Shown here: positions 12,246 through 23,001 of the stretch, piece by piece | Layout of the letters: every line of letters begins with the position of its first letter | How positions within the stretch are numbered: the first letter of the stretch is position 1 | Assembly: GCA_028023455.1 (NCBI GenBank) | Contig: JAQFVV010013353.1 | Location: 62,001-126,000 of the forward strand | From: Epiperipatus broadwayi | Lineage: Eukaryota; Onychophora; Udeonychophora; Euonychophora; Peripatidae | DNA length: 64,000 nucleotides | Direction of reading: 5' to 3' | Program-made: the position numbers and the translations under genes | The notes under the pieces: generated by a model | What the model was told of the DNA's origin: nothing | Databases searched by the model: none | The model's input: the letters and a program-made list of their open reading frames with translations, nothing else

Positions 12246-12297
12246 TATTTAATAATTTTTTTTTTTGTTACTAAAAACTACTTTTAGTTCTCCGGTT

Positions 12298-12506
12298 ACA
12301 TTTGGCGCCGTAACGTGAGGCCTTATCTGGCATAGGCATCGGCTACATTTGTCGTCCAACTGTGAGGCTTTATCCAGATAGCCTAACCATAGGCACCTAT
12401 TACATTGTCATCTTACTGTGAGGCCTTATCTGGCTAGCATACTCATAGACCGGTTAATTTGCCACCTCACTGTGAAGCCTTGTCTAGCTAGCCTACTCAT
12501 AGGCAT
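12298..12506 (+). promoter_or_regulatory. Primer-binding site within four imperfect tandem modules
   Basis: The first module holds TGGCGCCGTAACGTGAG (12303), the expected tRNA primer-binding site just inside the LTR. Three further modules begin at about 12345, 12402 and 12455, spaced 47-57 bases, each with a decayed version of the same string followed by CTGTGAGGCCTTATCTGG-like sequence and CTACTCATAGG. Only the first keeps TGGCGCC. The arrangement shows local tandem growth of the primer-site region. Confidence 0.65.
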
Positions 12507-12720
12507 AAGCAGATCACGATTCTGTGATATGAACAGTGCATATGATGTAGTGATGTAATTTGTTCAGGAAGGTTAAAAAAATAAAAGTTTAAAAGAAAAA
12601 CAAAACAAAAATGAATGGCATAAAGAATGAAACAGGCATTTCAAAGAAGATGGAGTAAGGTCATGGTGTGGATGGAGAGAGAAGCTTACTGATTCAGAAA
12701 ACAAAGGAAAAATAGTAAAC

Positions 12721-14028
12721 ATGGAAGCTCAGAAAACAGAAAAGATAGCTATGATAGCTCAGATAATAGAAATTATAAAAGCAGACCAAAAGAAGAGATA
12801 AACAGAGAGAAGAAGATAATCAAAAAAGAGATAAACAGAGAGAAGAAGATAATCAAAAAAGAGATAAACAGAGAGAAGAAGATAATCAAAAAAGAGATAA
12901 ACAGAGAGAAGAAGATAAAAAGAAAAGAGACAAACAAAGAGAAGAAGATATCAAACAAAGAGAAGAATATAACAAGCAAGCAATAGAAGCAAACCAAAGA
13001 ATAGGAAAACGATTTATAGAAGCAATGGAAAATCAAAATGAAAAGTTAAACCAGTGGATAAAGGAAATAACTCAGTCTAAAAAATTGGATGAGGAAGAGA
13101 CTTTGGAATTTCCAACCAAAGATATTTTAAAGGAATCATAAATTGAATATCCTATAACTGATGAAGCAAAATTTGAGATTGTTAAAAGGGAAGAAATTGA
13201 GATTACAAAGAGTGATCTTGAGATTGTCAGTCTACCTTCAGAAAAACTTCTGATTTTGGAATATACCTCTAAAATTGAAAATAAAGAAACAGTATATACA
13301 GAAGCTGAGAATGAAATTGTATCAAATACAGTAAAAGAATTTCAAATGGATGAAAATGAATCTAATAAAGCAAAATTAAAATCTTCAGATCTTCAAGAAG
13401 ATGAAAAACGTGAAAATGAACATAATCAAAATATAACAAAGGGACTGTCCAATATAGAAGAAAATGTTTCAGAAAAATTGTCTGATATATGCTATGAAAT
13501 AGTAACAGAGATAGAGAAAGAAACCATAAAATGGAAAGAAAAATGTGTTAGTCCTCACCCATATATAAAAATTATAAACAAAAGCTCAATAAACTCAAAT
13601 CAAAAATTGAGTACAGAAAAAAAAATATATGAAGGCAGTTATTAAAAATATAGTTGCTTACACAGGAAAAGACACCAAAAAGGAATCTGAAAACTCAGGA
13701 TTTATCAGTGTGAAAGAAATTAAACAACAAGAAACCTTTGCAAATACCAAAAAAGTAATTACTATGGCAGAAGAACCATTTAAAAAGAAACTTTTATATA
13801 AAAATGAAAGTACCACCATGGAAGAGGAACAGGAGAAAATTCACAGATGGTGCTCATGGTCCATATCGGACGCGTATAATTAGAAGATCAAACAGTGATG
13901 ATAACTACAAAAGGATGGCTCCAACAGAGAACCACAGAGAAATGAACAAGAAGCAAGACACCACAGTAATGTTAAATATGGTAAATTTTCCACAAATAGA
14001 CGATCCAGAAGTATGTCACCTCATAATA
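12721..14028 (+). pseudogene. Broken lysine/glutamate-rich protein of the LTR element (possible Gag remnant)
   Basis: An open stretch from an ATG at 12721 stops at 12799. The adjacent frame then runs from 12779 to 13645, with a single stop at 13139. Further open stretches follow at 13629-13883 and 13804-14028 in other frames. The protein starts with 11-residue repeats of the type RDKQREEDNQK (four or more, encoded by 33-bp DNA repeats), predicted as a charged coiled coil, and continues as an acidic lysine/glutamate-rich chain. No zinc knuckle, protease or polymerase motif is visible. A Gag-like role is inferred only from position after the primer-binding site. Confidence 0.5.
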
Positions 14029-14029
14029 T

Positions 14030-14689
14030 AAAAGAGGACTATAGGAGAACTGATCATGATCCTCAGTCTCTCCAAACTAGGTTCCAGTTATAATTCAGAA
14101 TAAAATAGAGATAGCTGATGGAAAAGTTTGTGAGTGTGATGTAGTGATGCATGAGCTTGTGTTTTTCATGTTGAGATGGTGGATGATTGAGCAGAGCTGC
14201 TTGGATGCATTGTGTTATGATGCTCCGAAGTATATGCTCGGCACTATCCCGACCTGGATGTTGTGCTCCAAGAGTAGTCCAGCAGTGCGTATATATAGGT
14301 CTCATGGATAGGCCTTGGTCTCATGGATAGACCAAATGATAGCCCCTAAGACTCACCGAAGCTGAGCAGGGTTGGCTGAGTGCCAAATTGATTTTTTTCT
14401 CTGGCTCCTACTCTTGATTGGATGATGCTTCTAGGTACAAGAGAGGTAGTGCTTAAAAATGAGATATTTTCTCGTGACGTCATGAGGCGGTGTGTGCTGG
14501 TGGTTTGTGCTTGGCCGTCTACTTATCCTGGCATTGGAGGCTATGGTTCATGTATTCACTTTTCCAGCTCATCTTACCCATTCATCAGCATATCTAAAAC
14601 CAGGCAGTACTGAGAAATAATGTGTATAGTATATGGAATGAAATCGTACTTCCAGGCGATTTCATCCCAAAAATTGGTGAGGGGTAATG
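14030..14689 (+). other. Non-coding 3' interior of the LTR element
   Basis: No open frame with domain features is present. Two near-repeats, GGTCTCATGGATAG at about 14298 and 14318, are visible, and the segment ends in the purine-rich GGTGAGGGG just before the 3' LTR. Confidence 0.5.
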
Positions 14690-16440
14690 AAACAGATATG
14701 CTGTTCCTCATATAAATATTCAAAAGATCCCCCCCCCATTCAAAAATGTCTAGTGTGATTCAGTCTAATTGGAAACACAATAAAGTTGTGATTCGTTAAA
14801 AATGGAAAATAAAATCATATTTTTGATTTTTAGTATTGATGGATTTAAATAAAATGTTATATCGTCTTATTTTATTTTTTTTTATCTGTCTCAATAAAAA
14901 AAAAGAAAGAAATTAATTATCCAATCATTAAAAAGAAAGAAAAAAGATACTTGAGTTAAACTGAGGCAGTATTCAAATTAGACACGTCGTTGAAGAAAGA
15001 AGAAATTTTTTTTTCTCTCTATCGTCTTACACAGAGGGCTTTAACAAAACGTGAAAATAAAAATAAAAAGTTTTACTAGAGAAATTATAATGAAACTGGA
15101 ATAAATTAAGAGCTTCACTCTCTCCATGCTGTGCCATGACTTTCCATTAATAAAATAACCTGCCTTCGTTTGAATAAAATGGACCGTAAAATTGGAAGGT
15201 AATTTTTATAAAATACTAAGACATAATAATCAAATATTACAAAGTGAATTTTTCGAACTAATTGTGTAGAATTTGTTCAATAAATATTAAGACATCTTTA
15301 TTATACTTTTATGTTTGACCGAATTATAGATATTTAACTGCTTCTAAACTCATTATAGTGTAATGAAGTTTATGTGTAAGAATATGCTTCTACATTTGGC
15401 TAAAATATAAATGCTTCAATTATCAAATGATAAATACTCTATAAATCATAGATATTTAATTGCTTCTAAACTCATTATAGTGTAATGAAGTTTATGTGTA
15501 AGAATATGCTTCTACATTTGGCTAAAATATAAATGCCTCAATTATCAAATGATAAATACTCTATAAATCATAAATATTTAACTGCTTTTGAACTCATTGT
15601 AATGTAATAAAATTTATGTGTAAGAATATGCTTCTACATTTGGCTAAAATATAAATGCCTCAATTATCAAATGATAAATACTCTATAAATCATAAATATT
15701 TAACTGCTTTTAAACTCATTGTAATGTAATAAAGTTTATGTGTGAGGATATGCTTCTACATTTGGCGAAAATATAAATGCCTCAATTATCAAATGATAAG
15801 ATACTCTATAAATCATAAATACTTATCTGCTTCTAAATTTACTATAATGTCACAAAGATTATGTGTAAAAATATACTTCCATACTTGGCTAGAGTATGAA
15901 TGTTTTAATTATCAAATGATAAGATAACGAAATGTTATATAAATCATAAATGTTTAATTACTACCAAATTTCTTCTCACAAAGGAATTAATGAACTATCA
16001 TTGAATTAGGATATTCATAATTTTCTTCTCTCAAGTGAATTCAAAATGAACTATTAAGTGAATTCGGAATGAATTATTGTTAAACCAGAATGATCCCAAG
16101 CTTTTCCCATAAAAGAATTAATGAACTATCATTGAATTAGGATATTCATAATTTTCTTCTCTCAAGTGAATTCAAAATAAACTATTAAGTGAATTTGGAA
16201 TGAATTATTGTTAAACCAGAATAATCCTAAGCTCTTCCCATAAAAGAATTAATGAACTATCATTGAATTAGGATATTCATAATTTTCTTCTCTCAAGTGA
16301 ATTTAAAATGAACTATTAAATGAATTCGGAATGAATTATTACTAAACCAGAATGTTTACAAGTTTATTCTCATAGAGGAATTAATGAACTATTGTTGAAA
16401 TTGCAAATTGATTGTTATCTAATAAATTTTTGTTACTCAA
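14690..16440 (+). repeat. 3' long terminal repeat
   Basis: Near-identical copy of the 5' LTR, with the same 122-bp and 130-bp arrays in the same copy number. Small differences include a longer C run (about 14730) and single-base changes. Similarity ends at TTTTTGTTACT (about 16435), after which the sequence is unrelated to the 5' LTR's right flank. Confidence 0.85.
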
Positions 16441-16554
16441 AATTAAATTGGTTGTCCATTTATCCCATTCTATTTTGTTTATCTACCACATCATTCACCA
16501 ATTATAGCATTGATTCATGAGAATCTCATGTTCTCTGAGCTACGTCTGACATAA

Positions 16555-16805
16555 CTTGACCTAGGCCAGTCAGGTTGTAGTGAGATGGAACTCTAATGGC
16601 GCTGTTTGGAAAACCAAACATATAAATGTTTAGATGTTCCCAGTCTCTATTATACTACATCCTCTGATGAGCAGGAAATATTGTTGTAGGTGCCATTAAC
16701 ATCTGCACTAGGAATGTCAATTGATAATTCCTTCCTACAGCATGCTCATCAGAAAATTGTTACAACTGAGGTAATAAAACGGTTGTATGGCGGTCCGGTT
16801 ACAAT
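16555..16805 (+). repeat. Dispersed repeat B, copy 2
   Basis: Matches the reverse complement of 4735-4960, including the CTGATGAG...CTCATCAG inverted pair (16673 and 16755) and AATTGTTACAACTGAG. It ends at GGTTACAATATATA, a terminal string also seen at 30013 and 52905, which suggests a shared insertion end. Confidence 0.7.
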
Positions 16806-16990
16806 ATATAAGCCTGATATTTCATCTATTACATAAGTGAATGTATTTTATTTATCTTTCAGGTGTCTGGAAACGTCTGGATAAAAGCTTGCTTTGTGAA
16901 TATATTTATTTTTATTTGTCCTAATAATGATTTTATTTTATCCATTTTAAACAGCAAAATTTATAGAAATTGTTTGTGTGTGAAGGAGAT

Positions 16991-17011
16991 TGGGGGTGGG
17001 GTGGGGTGGGT
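16991..17011 (+). other. Possible G-quadruplex tract
   Basis: Four runs of three to five G separated by single T (G5-T-G4-T-G4-T-G3). This satisfies the simple quadruplex pattern and stands out in an AT-rich setting. No functional link is visible. Confidence 0.6.
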
Positions 17012-17220
17012 GTCTTTATAAATATTCAGTATAAATGGCAAAATATTTACAACTATACCAATAAGTACTAAACATTTTATATCAAATTTTTATTCGATTA
17101 TTAGCACCTTGCTATATTCAATATTGTACCATTTATTTATATATACGGTACAAATTACTTTTTAATATTAGGTATTATAAAAAAAAGAAAGGAGAGCGAA
17201 CACGATCTTTATTTTTTTTT

Positions 17221-18562
17221 TGTAACATAATGTTTTAAAAAAAAAAAACGTACAGTGAAAGTTTAATTTTTCTTTTTTTTTTTTTAGAAATAAGTTAACT
17301 AAAATAAATTCAATGTTGGAAAGTGCATATTGAATCATTGATTCAAATAGTGAAAGGAAATTTCAAAAGGTGAAAGATTGCTATCAGAAACAACTTTCTG
17401 ATAGTAATTAAAAATGGCAGAAATTCTTAACGGAAAAACAGACTTTGTAATAAGAAAAGGAGAATAATGTAGAAGTTTATAAAGTAGAACAAAGAAAAAA
17501 AAAGAACGTGCGCAGAGCTTCTAAAAAGAATCTAGGAGTATAAAAGGAGCCGACAGATTTGAAAAGGGGTCTTTTTTCTCTTATTGTTCCAATAGTGCTG
17601 AGCAATTTGAAGTGCCTCGTATTTTTTTAATAAAATGTGTCCACTTAGATACGAACTGAAATCGCTCGCCATGAGTGAGTAGAACTCTATCATTTGCCGA
17701 CACTTTCTCTCGGAAAAAAGTCACCTAGATCGTCATCTGGCTACCTAAATTAGATCGGAGATTCGGAAATAAAACTAAAAGAAAAACAACTACTGCGGAC
17801 TACCCACTAACTGAATTGTACGTCGGGAAGATCGATGACCTACTTAATGTCAACTTACCGGTAAGTAAATGGCCATAATTTTTTTACATAAAGCTTTATG
17901 AATAGTGAGTTGAATGGAAATGTTATCCCATAAATTTTTCTTGGATCAGAAGATTTGCGAACTGAGAAATGAACCAAACTGTTACTACGGAAAATAAGAC
18001 TAAATAATTATTACTCCAATATTTGAATCAAATTATTGAATTCATATGCACAATCTTTTCCAACATTATAATTTTGTCTTAATCATAAATATTGAATGCT
18101 TGACGAGTTAGAATAAATCTTTATTATTAACTTCACTTTCATTGTACGTGTATAAAATTAATGCTATTCTATTTAAGTTTTACCTTTAGTTATTTAACTT
18201 AGATCGGTATACAAATTATTTTTTTTTGATAGATTTAATTTCCGTAATTAAGAAAAAATGGGGATATCTTCTTCTTAACGAGAATGTTAACTCAGATCGT
18301 ATAATTATTACCTTACGGGCTACAATATGTTTGACGCAGTCTCAGTGGGTCTAACGACTCTGGCGCCCTCAAGTAGAAATTAAAAACTGGTTCTGCTCAC
18401 GATTGTACTCGGTAATAGTTCTAGGCCGAAGTTGATCAGGAAAAATAGCTGTGTTGAGAATAGAAATACAACTTTCTTTTTTCTTTTGATACAGCTTGAT
18501 CAACTCACGCTCAAATATAAATTTGAGGCGTATAGTGGCCTAGTAATACGAAAAACGTTACA
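17221..18562 (+). mobile_element. LTR-like unit, copy A (TGTAAC...GTTACA)
   Basis: The unit is bounded by TGTAAC and GTTACA, an inverted pair beginning TG and ending CA as LTRs do. It aligns with 31420-32748: an oligo-T/A head with ACGTACAGTGAAAGTT, a TATA box (TATAAAAG, 17539-17546), a 300-base leader, the 14-base palindrome ACTTACCGGTAAGT (17853-17866) and a 3' hairpin built from CTAGGCC and GGCCTAG. A TGGCGCC string occurs at 18361. No protein is encoded. A solo LTR or a short non-autonomous LTR element is the best reading; no clear target-site duplication was found. Confidence 0.55.
17539..17546 (+). promoter_or_regulatory. TATA box of LTR-like copy A
   Basis: TATAAAAG lies in the same relative place as TATAAAAG at 31731-31738 in copy B, followed in both by a CTCT/TTGTTT-rich leader. 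The conservation in an otherwise diverged pair supports a real pol II promoter. Confidence 0.6.
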
Positions 18563-18566
18563 ATAG

Positions 18567-20012
18567 TAAATAACATAATTTGCCGTAATTGTAAATACAA
18601 GCTGCCATTCATGAAGTTAAGCAGTAGATAATCCAGTATTAGGATAAAACAATTATATTTGATCATTGAAGATATAGCTTAGGTTTTTATCTTGTCTTCA
18701 TTATACAATCAATTCACTACAGGATTAGAAATTTTTCTGAAGTAAGCTCTGATTTTAAACCAATTTTTCCAAACCATTACAGCTTTTGTCTTTATTATTT
18801 TATTCATTCATTTTAACTATAGTCTTTTTCCGATCTAGTACAATCTTTTGGATTTCGTTTATGGTCATCTATTCTAGCAACAGGCCAACTCATTTTTTTC
18901 TATTTGTCTTAGTCAATCCCACAAAACATTTTATTGTAGTGTCATTTATACATAAAAATCATTGTGCTTCTTTTAGTTTTAAGTCCATAACTCAGATTTA
19001 TAAGTAATCACGGCTAAAACATATTTATTAAAAATATTTCTCTTCAAGGTCATAGGTTAATTTGCATTCATATTAAAAAAGTTATCTTCAGTAATTTTTA
19101 ACTTTTAAGCAAAACAAGGATATGAATCAGTTTAATTATCATGGAAGCTTATAAATAAAATACAGACTTGATCGTAAAGATATGTTTTCAAATGTGTCAC
19201 CTTTAATAAGTTAAAAAATAGAATTATACAATTAATTTAGTGGTTCATAGCACTGCTAATTGTCAAATTTCTGAATGGGACTATGAGAAAAAGTTCTTAT
19301 CTATATAATGTAAAAAATGTAATTTGAAAATGTTCTTTAATTCTGAATTGTGATTGCAAGAGCATAAGATCAATCGCTGTATGCTTCAATCTGGTCTACA
19401 AGATTATTTTGGATCTACTATTCTAAGAGGAAGTTGTTGATGGTTTGAACACTCCGAAAACAAAAATAGGAGAGATTTTCCAAAAAGTATTTTTTTGGTA
19501 GTTTAGTACTTTTATGTTAAAAGTTGATCTCATTTTTATTATAAAAATTACCAGGGGGGGGGATTGTAAAAGATGCAATATTCACTGGGTCTGGGAGTAT
19601 ATGACTAAGGATAGGATATAATGGGGAGTTAAAATTAAGCAAAGAGTTGAAGACTTGCACATAGAAAGATATTCTGTAAAAATTAAAAGAGAGTTCACAA
19701 AATATTAAATAAACAGATTCAAAGTGCGATTTATAATACGTATGGAGGTATTTGTGTTGTGAGTCATTATCGCTCAGATATTGAGATCGCACTTTACAGA
19801 GGCAGCAAATTTGCAATCCATCAGTAGTTAATATATATGCACATGTCCAGTGGAGTCGAGTGACAAAGAAATTGGAAAATGTCATATAATTTGACATTTC
19901 ACACGAGCTGCTTTTTAAAATACTAAATACCATTTCTTACATGATTTCTTATAACAACTGAAATGGAAAAAATTGAATGAGTTGTGCAATTATTATTATT
20001 ATTATTTTTTTT
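18567..20012. other. Gene-free sequence with a possible zinc-finger relic
   Basis: No gene is supported. At about 19302-19378 (+) one frame reads CKKCNLK, then after a stop HKINRC, matching a CxxC...HxxxxC finger spacing. It may be the relic of a zinc-finger-containing transposon protein, but there is no second finger. The 138-codon open stretch at 19517-19933 (-) lacks recognisable domains. Confidence 0.25.
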
Positions 20013-20265
20013 TATAAACAAAGCAAAACTCTCCATACAGTATTGCCACCCTGTGCTAACCAGAGTAATCAATGAATGCCAGAAGGCTTGTGCATACAAT
20101 CCCTATCTAGCGCCTACTCATCCAATATCCCCAGACTAGTTTCTGGTTTGTGGCCATCGTCAGTGAGGAGCTTGCATAAGCCTTCTGGCATTCATTAATT
20201 ACTCTGGTTAGCACAGGGTGGCAATACTGTATGGAGAGTTTTGCTTTGTTTATAAACAGCTATGT
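20013..20265. mobile_element. Foldback element carrying a hammerhead ribozyme
   Basis: Two inverted arms of about 75-80 bases (about 20013-20090 and 20175-20260) are nearly perfect reverse complements; both contain TACTGTATGGAGAGTTTTGC or its complement. The roughly 90-base spacer holds a hammerhead ribozyme on the minus strand. A related left arm plus ribozyme occurs at 38485-38700 and a related right arm at 26505-26578. No coding capacity exists, so mobility would need enzymes supplied by another element. Confidence 0.75.
20127..20170 (-). ncRNA. Hammerhead self-cleaving ribozyme
   Basis: On the minus strand the core CUGACGA (20163-20157) matches CUGANGA. It is followed by stem II (UGG/CCA, 7-base loop), GAAA (20143-20140), a minimal stem III AC-UA-GU and the cleavage triplet GUC. 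Predicted cleavage lies between 20134 and 20133. The bases after the cut, UGGGGA, pair with UCCUCA before the core to form a 6-bp stem I with one G-U pair. All invariant core positions are present. Very short stem III is typical of type I hammerheads in Penelope-like elements and retrozymes, which often work as dimers. Stem II is only 3 bp, so activity may be weak. Confidence 0.7.
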
Positions 20266-20269
20266 GCTA

Positions 20270-21750
20270 GTATAAGATAGTGATCATGTGATGCTTAATG
20301 ATTATTTTTTTTATATTTTTTAAAATTACAAAAGAAATACACAAATAGTTTTTGTTTGTTAATAAATTTGATAACAATAGTAGGAAAGGGTAACATTAAA
20401 AAGTTTGCATAAGGGCGCACACATCCTTATGATGATTCTGTTTGAGTTACAAAAATTGATTTTTTTTGTCATTTTTCTTTTTCTTCTGGAGTTAGAATAT
20501 CTCTATGCTTTTCAATAAGTAGCTTCTAAACTAACTATGATGATAAAAAGTAGAGATCATTCTGCGGGTAATCATCCATATTAAATTAAGTCAGTGGTTG
20601 GCATTCTACTTACACTAGATTGCCAAAAAATTATTTTTTTTAAGTATTAGACATTCCGCAACAACTGAAATTGAACTAGTAAAATTATACAAAAACATAT
20701 TCGATTATAATAATACAATCTATATAAAAATGACAAAATTACCATATTTGAATATCGTGATTACCATGAGGTTCAACTTTTGAAGCAAACCCTTCAATAT
20801 TTGGTTCATAGTTTGAAGCTTTTAATTTTATGCACATTTCCAAATTTTTTTCCAGTTAAACAATTTCTATACGGGTTAACAATATATTTCGTCAATGAGA
20901 ATTTTTGTTCACAACATTACTTACAGTTAAAAGAGAAATTTGATACTTTTCATACATGAATCAGTGATAGTCCACAAAATTTTTAAGCAAGAGTGCTTTA
21001 TTAAAGTATCACGCCCCAAAAATAAGTATGGAAAACAAAACAGAAAACTTCTAATTTCGCAACCACACAATCATTTTATTTTTCCATACCAATCATTGTT
21101 AATACATCTGATGCAATTTTTACTAATTGATGTTTGATAAATTATAGTTACAAAAAAATCCCACAATAATTTATTGCTCATCCTAAACGAAAACTAAAAT
21201 TTATTCACTCTAAAAAAACCAGAATAGATAAACACACCATGCTCAAATAACTACTGCCTGACATTGCGGCAGAAACAGCATTATTGGGTTTAGTTAAGCA
21301 CATGTTGATAAAGCAAACGAGTCTCGGGTGGAACTTACTGAAATTCACTGAAAATGATGTTTCTGGCACTGTCGTAATGGACAACACATTTGAAAAAATT
21401 TCAAGCCTAAGCTTAAAATAATTCTTTTTAAAAATGGTTTCATTAATTACACTTACATAATAATTTTGCGAAATATTAAATGATTGTAATATTATTGATA
21501 TTTGCAAGCGCAAATTTAATAATATTTTTTTTTCTGGGTTGTTGCAGCGCCACAAACGGGCTTATGGATATTTATGAGGAAGTTAATTTTACGTTTTAGT
21601 AATTATATCTACAATAATTACCTTCGTTTTTCATAATTTCATTCCTGGAATATTTTTAAATTTCAATTTTCAAATTTCAGAATTGCTAAATTTGATTAAT
21701 TTTAAATTAGAGTATTTAATAATCAAAAATTAAAAAAATATTTACTTTTT
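20270..21750. other. Gene-free AT-rich sequence
   Basis: No domain-bearing frame or RNA gene is seen. The open stretches at 20940-21137 (+) and 21205-21555 (-) have lengths compatible with chance and no recognisable motifs. Confidence 0.35.
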
Positions 21751-21751
21751 T

Positions 21752-21816
21752 TGGTCATGTGTCATAGCATCGGACGGGAAGCGAACCCGCTAACCGGGAC
21801 AACTGCTGGCAACTGC
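21752..21816 (-). mobile_element. tRNA-derived SINE fragment
   Basis: On the minus strand it contains GCGGGTTCGCTTCCCG, a B-box-bearing T-arm, followed by CCGATGCTATGACA, the string that also follows the T-arm in the fuller copy at 23798-23917. The A-box half is missing, so this is a truncated copy. Confidence 0.6.
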
Positions 21817-22327
21817 AAAATATATTTAAACATGAGTGACTGTTTTTGTAAATCATTATGCCTGTAAGAGACATTTTTTGCAAAGTCTGATACATAATCC
21901 ATAATTTCGGTTATAACAAAGTCATTACCTACAGTATCCACAAGCCTTTTAAAATTAGGAATATCTTTCTAAAAAATCTCATTTTGTTTCGACAAAAGAT
22001 GTTAAGTTTTTATATAATTATAATATAGTTTGCTTTTTGCCTTAACGTTTTTTTGTTTAACCAATTTAAATGGTCTGTTATGTCATCTAGATCTTAGAAC
22101 ATCAAGTTTAAAACCCACATGCCATTACTCTTTATCTGTTTCTCTTAAAAATGCTTATACTTCTTTTAAAAGATTGGCAAATCTGTCAATGACTTTTCTT
22201 CTAGTTAATCACCGAACTTTATTATATAAGAGATCGCCACACTCTGATTTAAGAAAGCGCGAAAATAATTTATTACATATATTTTAATTGATTGAAATGT
22301 CTTGAATTGAAATAAACCATTATTAAT

Positions 22328-22660
22328 TGCACTTTTATATATAAAAAGGCTTTCGATAGAGTGGATAGAAATGGATTTCTAGAGAAGCCTTAAATATAAG
22401 AGAATAAGTTTAAGGTCGTTACGAAGAATGATTAAATCTTTTTATTATAAGTCTCAGCTGAAGTGTATAGAATCCACAGAAGTTAAATCTGAATTGGATT
22501 GAAACAAGGCTGACCATGATAACCCTTATTATTTATTTTATTTCTAAAATAATCAGATGCTGAAATAGAAAAATTAGGGATAGGAGTGGGGGAGTCTGTA
22601 GTAGCAATCAGAATATACATAACAAAAAACTTTTTTTTTATGAATGATATAGCATTTTGT
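22328..22660 (+). pseudogene. Non-LTR retrotransposon (LINE) reverse transcriptase fragment
   Basis: In one frame with several stops: TFIYKKAFDRVDRNGFLEK at 22331 (motif A, consensus FxDxxKAFDxVxR, where the first catalytic Asp is replaced by Tyr), GLKQG followed by PLLFILFL at 22496 (motif B), and NDIAF at about 22643, where the catalytic YADD is degraded. Order and spacing match LINE RTs. The nuclease domain and 3' end are not recognisable. The clade is uncertain, but it is not the element at 38-40 kb, whose motifs read differently. Confidence 0.7.
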
Positions 22661-22808
22661 GAGAGAAAGAAGATGGTGCAAAAATTGTATTGACAATTCG
22701 ATAGGCGTAATTTCTTTCAATTTTATTAGAAATATGTGCACATAGGATTTCTACATTAAAAAGAAAGGATTTCATCTTTTTAATATATGCTGTATTGAGT
22801 ATAAAGCA

Positions 22809-23001
22809 AACTCTCAAACCCAAACCCAAGATAGAAACTTTATAAAGGCAAAAGCTGCTGTCTTATCTTTAACAACAATTCTGGTTTGTATAGGCTAATT
22901 TGAAGCGTCTTGGCATGAGAGAGTGAAGATGTTACATTATTCACTTTGGCTAATCTTGTCTTTATAAAGTCTCTATCTTGTGTTTGGGTTTGAGAGTTTC
23001 T
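22809..23001. mobile_element. Foldback element, copy 1 (shared with 30.5 kb)
   Basis: Inverted arms: CTCTCAAACCCAAAC on the left (22812) and GTTTGGGTTTGAGAG on the right (22983), each adjoining AGATAGAAACTTTATAAAG or its complement. The interior string ACTTTATAAAGGCAAAAGCT, then GTCTTATCTT, resembles the 30.5-kb element, placing both in one family. No coding sequence. Confidence 0.6.

Larger units (their letters stand above)
10525..12275 (+). repeat. 5' long terminal repeat
   Basis: It aligns with 14690-16440 from CCTCATATAAATATTC onward, with scattered substitutions and small indels. It contains two nested tandem arrays: five units of about 122 bp (from 11159) and about three and a half units of about 130 bp (from about 11818). 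The outermost 5' bases form an imperfect GAAACATATATGTTTC palindrome. The likely 3' edge is just before the primer-binding site at 12303. Confidence 0.85.
10525..16440 (+). mobile_element. Non-autonomous LTR retrotransposon (LARD-like)
   Basis: Two long direct repeats of about 1.75 kb (10525-12275 and 14690-16440) flank a 2.4-kb interior. Just inside the left repeat lies TGGCGCCGTAACGTGAG (12303), a typical tRNA primer-binding site. Just before the right repeat lies the purine-rich GGTGAGGGG (about 14676), a plausible polypurine tract. The interior encodes only a broken lysine/glutamate-rich, coiled-coil-like protein; no protease, RT, RNase H or integrase motif was found. The element must therefore have depended on another element's enzymes. 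The LTR copies are nearly identical, which implies fairly recent insertion. Exact ends and target-site duplication could not be fixed. Confidence 0.85.

Noticed and set aside
19517-19933. 138-codon minus-strand frame
   Set aside because: No domain, composition or splice-site support. A frame of this length is uncommon but possible by chance in a 64-kb window.
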